In this document: piece after piece, positions 48,646 to 57,769 of the stretch
How the letters are laid out: each line of letters opens with the position of its first letter
How positions within the stretch are numbered: position 1 is the first letter of the stretch
Assembly (NCBI GenBank): GCA_965203725.1
Contig: CBDBDH010000002.1
Location: forward strand, 496,001 to 560,000
Direction of reading: 5' to 3'
Origin: WTFY01 sp965203725
GTDB taxonomy: Bacteria; Pseudomonadota; Gammaproteobacteria; UBA4575
DNA: 64,000 nt
Notes under the pieces: model-generated
Seen by the model: the letters and a program-made list of their open reading frames with translations, nothing else
What the model was told of the DNA's origin: nothing
Database searches by the model: none
Program-made: the position numbers and the translations under genes

Positions 48646-49428
48646 ATGAAAACTCCAGGACATTACATGTGCCCGGCACACCTGATCCTGCTGTCGTGCC
48701 TGTGGATGCCGCCGGTTTCGGTCGCCGGATGGAGCATCACTGAGGTGCATGTGCAGTACGGCAACCTCGCGGTCCCGACGTTTGCAGGCGGCGGTCATTC
48801 CGATCACCTCATCTATACCCTGCAACATGCCAGCGGCTGGGAATACGGGGACAACTTCATCTTTCTGGACGTGCTCGATGCGCGAAATTCCGGTTTCCAG
48901 GATTTTGATCTGTACGGCGAGTGGTACTCGAATTTCAGCCTCGCAAAACTGACAGGCCGAAAAATCGGCTTCGGTCCCGTATCGGACATCGGTTTTTTGC
49001 TGGGCCTCAACTGGGCCCGCGATTCCGAGGTGATCAAATACCTGCCGGGCGTGCGCCTGGCCCTGGACATCGAGGGCTTCGCCTTCGCCAACCTCGACAT
49101 CATGGCGTACATCGATGACAGCCAGGGGCTGTCCTCGGGAGGTGCGCCCAAAGAAGACGACGCGTACCTGGTGGACTTCAATTTTGCACGGCCGTTCAGC
49201 GTGGGCGCCCACCGGTTCAGCATCGAGGGCCACATCGAATATGCCGGATCACGGGACAACGAACTCGGTGAGCGGGTCGAGTCTTGGGTGCTGGCCCAGC
49301 CGCAGCTGCGCTGGCGTGCAAACGACCATGTTTCCCTGGGGATCGAATACCAGTACTGGATGAACAAGCTCGGCGACAAGGCCACCGATGAAAATACCGT
49401 GCAGGCCCTGCTGGTCTGGACCTTCTGA
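48646..49428 (+). CDS. Tsx-like outer membrane channel protein
   Basis: 260-residue outer-membrane beta-barrel of the nucleoside-specific channel (Tsx) family. An N-terminal signal sequence (MKTPGHYMCPAHLILLSCLW, cleavage near VSVAG) precedes the motif TLQHASGWEYGDNFIFLDVL, characteristic of the family, and alternating aromatic beta-strands end with the terminal phenylalanine LLVWTF. It probably takes up nucleosides or similar small solutes; the substrate is not known here. Ribosome site GGGAG lies upstream. Confidence 0.85.
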   Translation: MKTPGHYMCPAHLILLSCLWMPPVSVAGWSITEVHVQYGNLAVPTFAGGGHSDHLIYTLQHASGWEYGDNFIFLDVLDARNSGFQDFDLYGEWYSNFSLAKLTGRKIGFGPVSDIGFLLGLNWARDSEVIKYLPGVRLALDIEGFAFANLDIMAYIDDSQGLSSGGAPKEDDAYLVDFNFARPFSVGAHRFSIEGHIEYAGSRDNELGERVESWVLAQPQLRWRANDHVSLGIEYQYWMNKLGDKATDENTVQALLVWTF

Positions 49429-49464
49429 CATTCTGCCGGGCGCTGTGGTGCGCGTCTGGGGATT

Positions 49465-52230
49465 TCAGGCGGCCTGGACCCTGGCCAGCTGCTCGCGCAA
49501 CTGCTGCAGGGCGGCTTGCGTGGCATCGAATCGTGCCACTTCCTGCTCGACGATGGCCGCGGGCGCCTTGCTCTTGAAATTCGGGTTGTCGAGCTTGCCC
49601 CTGAGCTTCTCGAGGCCGGACTCCAGCTTGCCGATTTCCCTTTGCAGCCTCGCACACTCGGCATCCTTGTCGATCAGGCCCGCCAGCGGGATGTGGACTT
49701 TCATGTGGCCTGCCAGCGTCATGGCGGACTCGGGCGGGGTTTCATCCTCCAGCCAGCGGACCTCCTCCAGCGTGGCGAGCTCGCAGATGTACGTGCGGGT
49801 GTCCTCGAAGTATTCCTGATCCTGCGAGGTGCCGTCCCGGATCAGGATGGACAGGCGCTTCCCCGGCGGCACCTCCATGTCGGAGCGGACCTTGCGAACG
49901 GCATTGACCAGTGCCATGGCCCACTGCATTGTCTGCAGGCTCTTCGCATCGACCTGCTGCGGGTCGCTGTTCGGGAAGGGCTGCAGCATGATGCTTTCGC
50001 CGTCAAGGCGCATTCTCTGCGCAACCCGCTGCCAGATTTCCTCGGTGATGAAGGGGATGATCGGATGCAGCAGGCGCAACGAGGTCTCCAGCGCCTCGAG
50101 CAGCACGCGCCGCGTGTTCTGCTTGACCTCGGGCGGGGCATCGTCTCGAAACAGCAGCGGCTTGCAGAGCTCGATGTACCAGTCACACAGTTCATGCCAG
50201 ACGAAGTCGTACAGGGCCTGTGCCGCCAGGTCGAAGCGGTAGCCTGTCAGGTACCTGTGGGTCAGCTCGATCACTTCCTGCAGCCTGGAGAGGATCCAGC
50301 GGTCCGCCAGGGTACTGTGCCGGGCATCGACCTGCGGGGCGATGGTCTGGTCCTGCGTGATCATGAGCGTGAAGCGCGCGGCATTCCACAGCTTGTTGCA
50401 GAAGTTGCGATAGCCCTCGATGCGGCTGAGGTGGAACTTGATGTCGCGCCCGAACGAGGCCTGCGCGGCGAACGAGAACCGCAGCGCATCCGTGCCGTGG
50501 GCCTTGATGCCGTTCGGGTACTCTTTTCGCGTGGCCTTCTCGATGGCGGGCGCCATGTCCGGCTGCATCAGCCCGCGGGTGCGTTTTTGCACCAGCGCCT
50601 CGAGGTCGATGCCGTCGATGATGTCGATGGGGTCCAGCACGTTGCCCTTGGATTTCGACATTTTCTGGCCATTGGCATCGCGCACCAGGCCATGCACGTA
50701 GACCTTGCGAAACGGCACGTCGTCCATGAATTTCAGACCCATCATGACCATGCGTGCGACCCAGAAAAAGATGATGTCGAAGCCGGTGATCAGCACGGAG
50801 GTCGGGTAAAAGGTCTTGAGCGCATCGCACTTTCCGGGCCACCCCAGCGTCGAGAAGGGCCACAGGGCCGAAGAAAACCAGGTGTCGAGCACGTCCTCGT
50901 CCTGCACCAGTGCCAGCCCCGGGTCCAGGCCGTACTTCTCGCGCACCTGGGCTTCGTCGTGCCCGACGTAGACCCTGCCCTCGCCGTCGTACCAGGCCGG
51001 GATGCGGTGCCCCCACCACAGCTGGCGGCTGATGCACCAGTCCTGCAGGTTGTGCATCCACTCGAAGTAGGTCTTGCTCCAGTTCCCGGGGACGAACTCG
51101 ATGCGCCCGTCTTCCACGGCCCGGATGGCCGGTTCGGCCAGCGCCTGCACGCTGACGTACCACTGGCGGGTCAGGTACGGCTCGACGATGGCACCGGAGC
51201 GGTCCCCGCGCGGGATGACATGGCGGTGCTTGCGCGTCTCTGCAAGCAGGCCCTGCGCCTTGAGGTCCTCGACGATCTTCTTGCGCGCCTCGAAACGGTC
51301 CAGGTCCCGGTAGGCGGGCGGTGCATTGGTGTTGATGCGGGCGTCGTCGGTAAAGATGTTGATCTGCTCCAGGTCGTGGCGCAGGCCCACCTCGTAGTCG
51401 TTGAAGTCATGGGCCGGGGTGATCTTCACGCACCCGGAACCGAACTCCGGGTCCACGTATTCGTCGGCAATGACCGGGATTTCGCGATCGGTCAGGGGCA
51501 GGCGGACCGTCTGGCCGACGAGGGTCCGGTAGCGCTCGTCCTGCGGGTGCACGGCAACCGCGCTGTCGCCGAGCAGCGTCTCGGGCCGGGTGGTGGCCAC
51601 CGTCACGTGGCCGTCGCCGTGCGCATAGGGGTAGCGGATGTGCCACATGTGCCCGTCTTCCTCTTCCGAGATGACCTCCAGGTCGGACACGGCGGTGTGC
51701 AGCACGGGATCCCAGTTGACCAGGCGCTTGCCGCGGTAGATGAGCCCCTCGTCGTAGAGGCGCACGAACACGGTCCTGACGGCCTCGGAGAGACTGTCGT
51801 CCATGGTGAAGCGCTCGCGCGACCAGTCCAGCGAAGAGCCCATGCGTTCCAGCTGGCGGCTGATCGTCTGCCCGGAATGCTCCTTCCACTCCCAGATTTT
51901 CTCGACGAACTTTTCGCGACCGAGACCGTGGCGTGTCTCGCCCTGGGCATTCAGCTGGCGCTCCACCACCATCTGCGTGGCAATCCCGGCATGGTCCGTG
52001 CCGGGTTGCCAGAGCGTGTTGAAACCCGCCATGCGGTGATACCGGGTCAGGCAGTCCATCAGGGTGTTGTTGAAGGCGTGCCCCATGTGCAGGGTGCCGG
52101 TGACGTTGGGCGGGGGGATCATGATGCAATACGGGGGATGGCCGTCCCCGCGCGGTGCAAAATAGTGGCTGTCCTTCCAGTGCCGGTACCACGTTTGCTC
52201 GATGCTTGCAGGCTGGTAGGTTTTTTCCAT
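49465..52230 (-). CDS. valS: Valine-tRNA ligase
   Basis: Class I synthetase charging tRNA-Val. 921 residues from ATG 52230 (MEKTYQPASIEQTWYRHW). The HIGH-type motif is NVTGTLHMGHAF, the CP1 editing domain has TTRPETLLGDSAVAV, the KMSKS motif is GQKMSKSKGNVLDP, and the C-terminal coiled-coil tRNA arm starts near AGLIDKDAECARLQREIGKL. An alternative ATG 15 nt upstream exists. holC, which commonly lies just upstream in the pepA-holC-valS order, is absent. Confidence 0.97.
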   Translation of the reverse strand: MEKTYQPASIEQTWYRHWKDSHYFAPRGDGHPPYCIMIPPPNVTGTLHMGHAFNNTLMDCLTRYHRMAGFNTLWQPGTDHAGIATQMVVERQLNAQGETRHGLGREKFVEKIWEWKEHSGQTISRQLERMGSSLDWSRERFTMDDSLSEAVRTVFVRLYDEGLIYRGKRLVNWDPVLHTAVSDLEVISEEEDGHMWHIRYPYAHGDGHVTVATTRPETLLGDSAVAVHPQDERYRTLVGQTVRLPLTDREIPVIADEYVDPEFGSGCVKITPAHDFNDYEVGLRHDLEQINIFTDDARINTNAPPAYRDLDRFEARKKIVEDLKAQGLLAETRKHRHVIPRGDRSGAIVEPYLTRQWYVSVQALAEPAIRAVEDGRIEFVPGNWSKTYFEWMHNLQDWCISRQLWWGHRIPAWYDGEGRVYVGHDEAQVREKYGLDPGLALVQDEDVLDTWFSSALWPFSTLGWPGKCDALKTFYPTSVLITGFDIIFFWVARMVMMGLKFMDDVPFRKVYVHGLVRDANGQKMSKSKGNVLDPIDIIDGIDLEALVQKRTRGLMQPDMAPAIEKATRKEYPNGIKAHGTDALRFSFAAQASFGRDIKFHLSRIEGYRNFCNKLWNAARFTLMITQDQTIAPQVDARHSTLADRWILSRLQEVIELTHRYLTGYRFDLAAQALYDFVWHELCDWYIELCKPLLFRDDAPPEVKQNTRRVLLEALETSLRLLHPIIPFITEEIWQRVAQRMRLDGESIMLQPFPNSDPQQVDAKSLQTMQWAMALVNAVRKVRSDMEVPPGKRLSILIRDGTSQDQEYFEDTRTYICELATLEEVRWLEDETPPESAMTLAGHMKVHIPLAGLIDKDAECARLQREIGKLESGLEKLRGKLDNPNFKSKAPAAIVEQEVARFDATQAALQQLREQLARVQAA

Positions 52231-52345
52231 GGCAGGTTCTTGCATGCCGGGTTGCGCCCGCGCGTGCTATGGGCGCGTATGATGCAGCCGACACACGGCG
52301 GCATGCAAGCGCGGGGCAGCGGTCATCAAGACGCCCGGGCGCGCC

Positions 52346-53851
52346 TCAGTGCCCTTGCGGGTAGGCCTGCGAGATCAGGTATTGCGCCAGCAGCGGGACC
52401 GGCCGGCCGGTGGCTCCCTTTTGCTTGCCCGAGCTGTGCCAGGCGATGCCGGCAATATCGAGATGGGCCCAGCGGTATTTCTTGGTGAACCGGGACAAGA
52501 AGCAGGCGGCCGTGATGGTTCCGGCCCAGCGCCCGCCGATGTTGGCCATGTCGGCGAAATTGCTGTCCAACTGGGACTGGTAGTCCTCCCACAAGGGCAG
52601 CCGCCAGGTGCGGTCTCCGCTGGCATCCCCCGCCTTGTAGAGGTCCTCGACCAGCGGCTCGTCGTTGGACATCAACCCGGAGGGCACGCTGCCGAGCGCC
52701 ACCACGCAGGCCCCGGTCAGCGTGGCGATGTCGATGACGGTCCCGGGATCGAACTTCTCCACGTAGGTCAGGGCATCGCACAGTACCAGGCGCCCCTCGG
52801 CATCCGTGTTCAGGATCTCCACGGTCTGCCCGGACATGGTCGTGACGACATCGCCCGGCCGGCTGGCCTTGCCGCCCGGCATGTTCTCCGCACAGGCGAC
52901 CACGCCGACCACATTCAGCGGAATCTCCAGCAGGCAGCAGGCCTTGATGGTGCCGAGCACGCTCCCCGCCCCGCACATGTCGAATTTCATCTCGTCCATG
53001 GCATTGCCCGGCTTGAGCGAAATACCGCCGGTATCGAAGGTGATGCCCTTGCCCACCAGCACCGACGGGCGTGCATCGGCTGCCGCGCCGCGGTATTCCA
53101 GGGTCACCAGCTTGGCGGGCTGCACGCTGCCGCTGGATACCGACAGCAGGGCGCCCATGCCCAGTTTCTTCATCTGCGCTTCCTCGATCACGCGCACCTG
53201 CAGTTTCGGATGCGCCTGGCCCAGGGCGCGCGCCTGCTCCGCCAGGTAGGCCGGGGTGCAGACATTGCCGGGCAGGTTGCCGAGATCCTTGGCGAGCGCC
53301 ATTCCGCTGGCAACCGCCTGGCCGAATTTGCGCCCCTGTCGAAGGCGCTCGAGCTCGCCGGCCTCACTGGCCAGGAACTTCATTTTCTTCAGCGTGGCGC
53401 GCTCCTTGCCCGCCTTGGGCCGGGTATGCGTGTAGCGGTACATCGCCGCTTCGCCCGCCATCACGCTGGCCTGTACCCGGGTGGGCAGGTCGGCATGCTT
53501 GACCGGCATTTCGATCAGGCAGTTGATGACATTGGCGGCGTTGCATCTTTTTGCCTCCCGGATGCCGGCCGACAGGGCCTTGTCAAAGGCGTGGGCGCCG
53601 AAGTCCTCGGCTTCCCCGCAGCCCACGATGACGATGTGTGCGTGTTTGCTGCGGCTTGAGTTGTGCAGGGTCGTCACCTGGCCCAGGGCGGCCTTGGCCA
53701 GCCCGCGCTGGCAGGCCCGGGTGAGCGTGCCGCGGTAGAGCGTGTCGAGCCTTCGCGCGGAAGGGCTCAGTTGCCTGGGCTTGAACAGGCCGACGATGAC
53801 GCAGTCGGCGGTTTCCTTGTCCAGGGCGGCGGTTTTGGCAATGTAGTCCAT
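52346..53851 (-). CDS. pepA: Cytosol aminopeptidase (leucyl aminopeptidase)
   Basis: Hexameric M17 aminopeptidase; in E. coli it also binds DNA in Xer recombination at cer sites and represses carAB. 501 residues. Metal and catalytic residues are in LVGKGITFDTGGISLKPG, MKFDMCGAGSVLGT and the signature NTDAEGRLVLCDAL. GAGGAG lies upstream of the ATG. It is divergent from lptF, with 98 nt between them; 115 nt separate its stop from valS. Confidence 0.97.
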   Translation of the reverse strand: MDYIAKTAALDKETADCVIVGLFKPRQLSPSARRLDTLYRGTLTRACQRGLAKAALGQVTTLHNSSRSKHAHIVIVGCGEAEDFGAHAFDKALSAGIREAKRCNAANVINCLIEMPVKHADLPTRVQASVMAGEAAMYRYTHTRPKAGKERATLKKMKFLASEAGELERLRQGRKFGQAVASGMALAKDLGNLPGNVCTPAYLAEQARALGQAHPKLQVRVIEEAQMKKLGMGALLSVSSGSVQPAKLVTLEYRGAAADARPSVLVGKGITFDTGGISLKPGNAMDEMKFDMCGAGSVLGTIKACCLLEIPLNVVGVVACAENMPGGKASRPGDVVTTMSGQTVEILNTDAEGRLVLCDALTYVEKFDPGTVIDIATLTGACVVALGSVPSGLMSNDEPLVEDLYKAGDASGDRTWRLPLWEDYQSQLDSNFADMANIGGRWAGTITAACFLSRFTKKYRWAHLDIAGIAWHSSGKQKGATGRPVPLLAQYLISQAYPQGH

Positions 53852-53949
53852 GGAACTCCTCTATACTTGGCGATGGTTTTTCCGTAACTGCTTAAAATCA
53901 TACTGGTTTTGGCCCGCATGTGGGTAGACCCGAAGCCGGAAACCAGCAG

Positions 53950-55027
53950 ATGTTTTCTATATTGAACCGCTATTTTTCCCGTGAGCTTGCCCTGACGTTC
54001 GCGGCGGTAAGCGCCGTTTTGCTGGCCGTGGTGGTGAGCAAGTCCTTCGTGTCCCTGCTGACGCGGGTCATGGAGGGCAGGATGTCTGCGGATGCGGTTC
54101 TGTCGCTGCTGGGCCTGGGGATCCTGGAGGCGGCGATCCTGCTGGCGCCGTTCGCGCTGTTCATTTCGGTCATGCTGGTGCTGGGCCGCCTGTACCGCGA
54201 CAGCGAGATCTATGCGATCCAGGCCAACGGCATTGGCCTGCTGAAACTGTTCCGGTATGCCGTGCTGTTCATCCTGCCGGTGATCGTGCTGCTCGGCTAT
54301 GCCTCGGTATTCCTCGCCCCGCAGATCGCACAACAGGTCGAGAGCGTCAAGCTGGGGGCCAAGGAGCGCACCAGCGTGCTGGGACTGGTCCCCGGCCAGT
54401 TCATCGAGGCCCGCGGAGGCGACTGGGTCGTTTTCATCGAATCGGCCGAGCGCGAATCCGGCACCGCCCGGAACATTTTCATCTACGACCGGCGCGGCGA
54501 CACGATCTCGATCGAAACCGCGCAAAGCGTACAGCAGGCGGAGGTCCCCGAACTGGAGGGCGAATCGCTGATCCTGAGCCAGGGCCGGCGCTATGAGGGC
54601 ATCCCGGGCGAGGGCGACTTCACGGTAGTGTCCTTCGAGCGCCACAGCGTGCGCATCCCCGAACTGAATCCCGCGCCCGATCGCGACGATCCCGAGTTCA
54701 TGACGCCGGCGCAACTGCTCGGTTCGCAGGCCCTCCCCGAGCGGGCCGAACTGCAATGGCGGCTGTCGGTCCCGGTGGCGGCCCTGTTGCTGGTGTTGCT
54801 CGGCCTTCCCGCTGAGCGTGGCCCGCCCGCGCCAGGGAAGATTTGCCAAGCTCGGCCTCGCCATCGTCATCTACCTGATCTATTCCAACCTGATGATCCT
54901 AGCCGAAACCTGGGTTGCCGACGGCAGGCTGTCCACCGTGCCGGGCCTGTTTGCCGTGCACGGCGTCGTCGCGCTGCTGACCGTATCCCTGTTTATGAGA
55001 CAGGGCACGTGGGGACACAGGACATGA
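53950..55027 (+). pseudogene. lptF: LPS export permease LptF, interrupted by a one-base frameshift
   Basis: Inner-membrane permease subunit of the LptBFGC complex that extracts LPS for export. The first part (MFSILNRYFSRELALTFAAV, about 286 codons) is normal, with N-terminal membrane helices and the periplasmic jellyroll. At CCC 54808-54810 one extra base moves the reading frame: the true C-terminal part continues in the +1 frame (PLSVARPRQGRFAKLGLAIV, two last helices) and ends with TGA at 55025-55027, overlapping the lptG ATG as ATGA. Without the extra base the protein would have 358 residues, normal length. LptF is essential, so a sequence error, a suppressed mutation or recoding are all possible. 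Unshifted, the frame runs through into lptG. Confidence 0.85.
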
Positions 55028-56103
55028 AGCGGGTCCGCCAGTATGACGGCTACCTGGCGCGGGTCGTCCTGGTCAGCACCGCGCTGGCCTTCGGCGTGCT
55101 TTTTTCCGTCGATTCGACCATAGACCTGATCAACGACCTGGAATCCATCGGCAAGCGGGGTTTCGGGCTGCGTCATGTCCTGCTGATGCTGTTGCTGGGC
55201 ATGCCGCAGCGCCTGTATGACCTGATGCCCGCGTCCTTGCTGCTGGGGGCCTTGCTGGGCCTCGGGCACCTGGCGGCACGCAACGAACTGGATGCGCTGC
55301 GCTCGGTGGGGGTGGGGCGCTTGCGCATCCTGGGCTCGGTACTGGCCGTGGGCACGGTCCTGATGGCTTTCAGCATGGCCGTCGGTGAAGCCATCGCACC
55401 GACCACCGAGGGGTATCTGCGCAGCCTCAACAAGACCAGCGACCTGCACAAGGTTTCCATCCGCTCGCGCCACGGACTCTGGACCCGGGACGGGCAGCGC
55501 TTCATCAACGTCAAGCAGATCTTCACGGATTACCGCATGACGGATATCTGGGTGTACGAGATGGATGCCGAGCTGCGGCTCAGGCGGGTGAGCTTTGCCA
55601 AGACCGCGGTGTACGAGGGGGATGCCTGGAGACTGTCGCAGGTTCGCCATAGCCTGATCACGGAGCAGGGGGTCCGGATTTCCGCCTCGGACGAGGAATT
55701 CTGGGTGCGCCTGATCACCCCGGAGCTGTTCAACGTGGTGACGGTCAAGCCCGAGCACATGGCGGCTGCCAAGCTGGGGACCTACATCGACTACCTGGAA
55801 CAGAACGGGCTGAATTCACAGCATTACCAGCTGGCCTTCTACAACCGGTTTGCCGTGCCGCTGTCGGGACTCGCGATGCTGCTGCTGGCGGTGCCGTTCG
55901 TATTCCGCCCGGTGCGTTCCGGGGGGCAGGGCCAGCGCATGGCGCTCGGCATCGGCATCGCCGTGGCCTACAACCTGCTGAGCCGGATGCTGGGGAATGC
56001 CAGCGTGGTCTACGGGGTGCCGGCTTTCCTGGGCGCGTTCTTCCCGGTGGCGCTGGTGATGGTCATCGCGTATGTCGCCTACCGGAAAATGGCCTGGCTC
56101 TAG
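55024..56103 (+). CDS. lptG: LPS export ABC transporter permease LptG
   Basis: Second permease subunit of LptBFGC. 359 residues: six membrane helices (three N-terminal, e.g. LVSTALAFGVLFSV; three C-terminal, e.g. PLSGLAMLLLAVPFVF) flanking a periplasmic beta-jellyroll (about 130-260). ATG 55024 (MKRVRQYDGYLARV) overlaps the lptF stop. The frame is continuous with the upstream, pre-shift lptF frame, giving an artefactual 727-codon open frame. Its stop overlaps that of the convergent RDD gene. Confidence 0.95.
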   Translation: MKRVRQYDGYLARVVLVSTALAFGVLFSVDSTIDLINDLESIGKRGFGLRHVLLMLLLGMPQRLYDLMPASLLLGALLGLGHLAARNELDALRSVGVGRLRILGSVLAVGTVLMAFSMAVGEAIAPTTEGYLRSLNKTSDLHKVSIRSRHGLWTRDGQRFINVKQIFTDYRMTDIWVYEMDAELRLRRVSFAKTAVYEGDAWRLSQVRHSLITEQGVRISASDEEFWVRLITPELFNVVTVKPEHMAAAKLGTYIDYLEQNGLNSQHYQLAFYNRFAVPLSGLAMLLLAVPFVFRPVRSGGQGQRMALGIGIAVAYNLLSRMLGNASVVYGVPAFLGAFFPVALVMVIAYVAYRKMAWL

Positions 56104-56528
56104 AGGCGCACCAGCCGGGTCCCCGAGACGATATCGTGCCAGCTGCGCGATTGCGCATCGAACAGCACCCAGAAGTACCCCAGGCCCAGGGGGATCCAGG
56201 AAATCACGGCCACCGTGAACCGTACCAGCGCCGTCTTCCAGCCCAGCGCCGAGCCGTCCGCACCGACCACCTTGAATCTCCAGGTGCGCATGCCGAGCGT
56301 CTGCCCGCCATGGGTCCAGCACCAGGCATAAAAGACGAAGGAAAGCACGAGCAGGTACGCCTGGTAGAGGCCGAACAGCTCGTGCTCGGGATGGATTTCG
56401 AGCGGCACCACCACCAGGAAGGAAGCGATAAAAAGAAGCGTGAACAGCAGCAGGAAGTCATACAGGATGGCGGCCAGGCGGCGCAGCAGCGAAACGGGTG
56501 GGCGGGCCTGCGAAAACGTCTCGTTCAT
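56100..56528 (-). CDS. RDD-family membrane protein
   Basis: 142-residue integral membrane protein of the RDD family, with Arg-Leu-Ala and Asp in the first helix (SLLRRLAAILYDFLLLFTLL), a second helix (AYLLVLSFVFYAWCW), the conserved THGGQTLGMRTWRFKVV and a third hydrophobic segment (AVISWIPLGLGYFWVLF). Some relatives are implicated in ion or small-molecule transport, but no function is established here. It starts at ATG 56528; a perfect TATAAT lies on the same strand at plus 56535-56540, so close that the message might be leaderless. Shares 4 nt with the lptG end. Confidence 0.88.
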   Translation of the reverse strand: MNETFSQARPPVSLLRRLAAILYDFLLLFTLLFIASFLVVVPLEIHPEHELFGLYQAYLLVLSFVFYAWCWTHGGQTLGMRTWRFKVVGADGSALGWKTALVRFTVAVISWIPLGLGYFWVLFDAQSRSWHDIVSGTRLVRL

Positions 56529-56773
56529 GGGCGGATTATAGAGCAGGCGCAAGTTGATTTTGCCATGTCGAGTTCATACACTGGCTGCACCTGCCTGAAT
56601 GGTGCGGACATCGGCGATTTAGTCCAACGGGGTATGACTCAGGCCAGAGCGCATTCCACCTTACTCATGGTTTCATGCACCCCGGTGTACGCCCGCCTCC
56701 ACGACCCCTCCTCTTCTCGTGGATCCCCCGGCTGGTGCAGGCGGTACGGCGCAGTGCAAGCGAGACCCCCGGA

Positions 56774-57679
56774 ATGAGTGATTCGGATGCGGACCTTTCG
56801 GCCATCGAGGCCTTTCTGGACAGCCTGTGGGTTGAGCATGGCTTGAGCGACAATACGCTGCGCGCCTATCGCAACGACCTGCTGGGCCTGTCCCGCTGGC
56901 TGTCTCGCACCTCGATTGGCATCACCGATGCCAAGCGCGAACATGTGCTCGACTACCTCTCCCACCGCGTGCGGCAGGGCAGCCGGCCGCGTTCTTCGGC
57001 CAGACTGCTGTCCAGCATCCGGCGCTTTTACCGCTACCTCGTGCGACAGGGCACGGTGCAAAAGGACCCGTCCGCGGACATCGAGTTTCCCAAGCTGGGC
57101 CGGGCCCTGCCGGGCACGCTGACCAAGGAGGAGGTGGAGCAGTTGCTGGATGCCCCGGACACCCGCACCGCCCACGGGGTCCGTGACCGCGCCATGCTCG
57201 AACTGCTGTACGCCTGCGGGCTGCGGGTCAGTGAACTGGTGGCCCTGACCCTGTACCAGGTCAACCTGAACCAGGGGGTGATCCGGGTCCTTGGCAAGGG
57301 CAGCAAGGAGCGCCTGGTCCCGTTCGGGGAACAGGCCGGTGAGTGGATCTCCGAATTCGTCGGCGGTGCGCGCGCCGAGCTGCTGAAACCCGGGCGCCAG
57401 TGCGATGCCCTGTTCGTGACCAGCCGCGGCAGCGCGATGACCCGCCAGGCCTTCTGGCACCTGGTGCGAAGGCATGCGAAAAAGGCCGGCATCAGCAAGC
57501 ATCTTTCGCCCCACACCCTGCGCCATGCCTTTGCCACGCACCTGCTGAACCACGGCGCGGACTTGCGGGTGGTGCAGATGCTGCTCGGGCACAGCGACCT
57601 GTCGACGACCCAGATCTACACGCACGTGGCCCAGGCGAGGCTCCAGGAACTGCACCGCAAGCACCATCCGCGTGGCTGA
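56774..57679 (+). CDS. xerD: Site-specific tyrosine recombinase XerD
   Basis: With XerC resolves chromosome dimers at dif during FtsK-driven segregation. 301 residues; SAM-like N-terminal core-binding domain (about 10-95) and catalytic domain with Arg in CGLRVSELV, Lys in LGKGSKERLVP, HTLRHAFATH, LLGHSDLSTTQIYTHV with the nucleophilic Tyr. ATG 56774 is the best family start. xerD followed by dsbC is the order in E. coli. Confidence 0.95.
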   Translation: MSDSDADLSAIEAFLDSLWVEHGLSDNTLRAYRNDLLGLSRWLSRTSIGITDAKREHVLDYLSHRVRQGSRPRSSARLLSSIRRFYRYLVRQGTVQKDPSADIEFPKLGRALPGTLTKEEVEQLLDAPDTRTAHGVRDRAMLELLYACGLRVSELVALTLYQVNLNQGVIRVLGKGSKERLVPFGEQAGEWISEFVGGARAELLKPGRQCDALFVTSRGSAMTRQAFWHLVRRHAKKAGISKHLSPHTLRHAFATHLLNHGADLRVVQMLLGHSDLSTTQIYTHVAQARLQELHRKHHPRG

Positions 57680-57769
57680 TCAAACGCCGGTCCCAGGGAA
57701 TTAATTTTCACCGCGGCAGTCTTACGTGGTGTACTATTTCGACACTAGAGGACAGCAAAGGGAGTCATT

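Noticed and set aside
49516..52488. 990-codon open frame antisense to valS
   Set aside because: Shadow of ValS; no recognisable domain and composition typical of antisense.
53860..53887. TTACGG-N16-TATAGA as a pepA promoter on the minus strand
   Set aside because: The implied transcription start would fall after the Shine-Dalgarno, so it is unlikely to be the working promoter.
53920..56103. Natural LptF-LptG fusion protein of 727 residues
   Set aside because: The linking stretch is out-of-frame Pro/Arg-rich sequence; the real LptF C-terminus is legible in the +1 frame and ends in ATGA with lptG.
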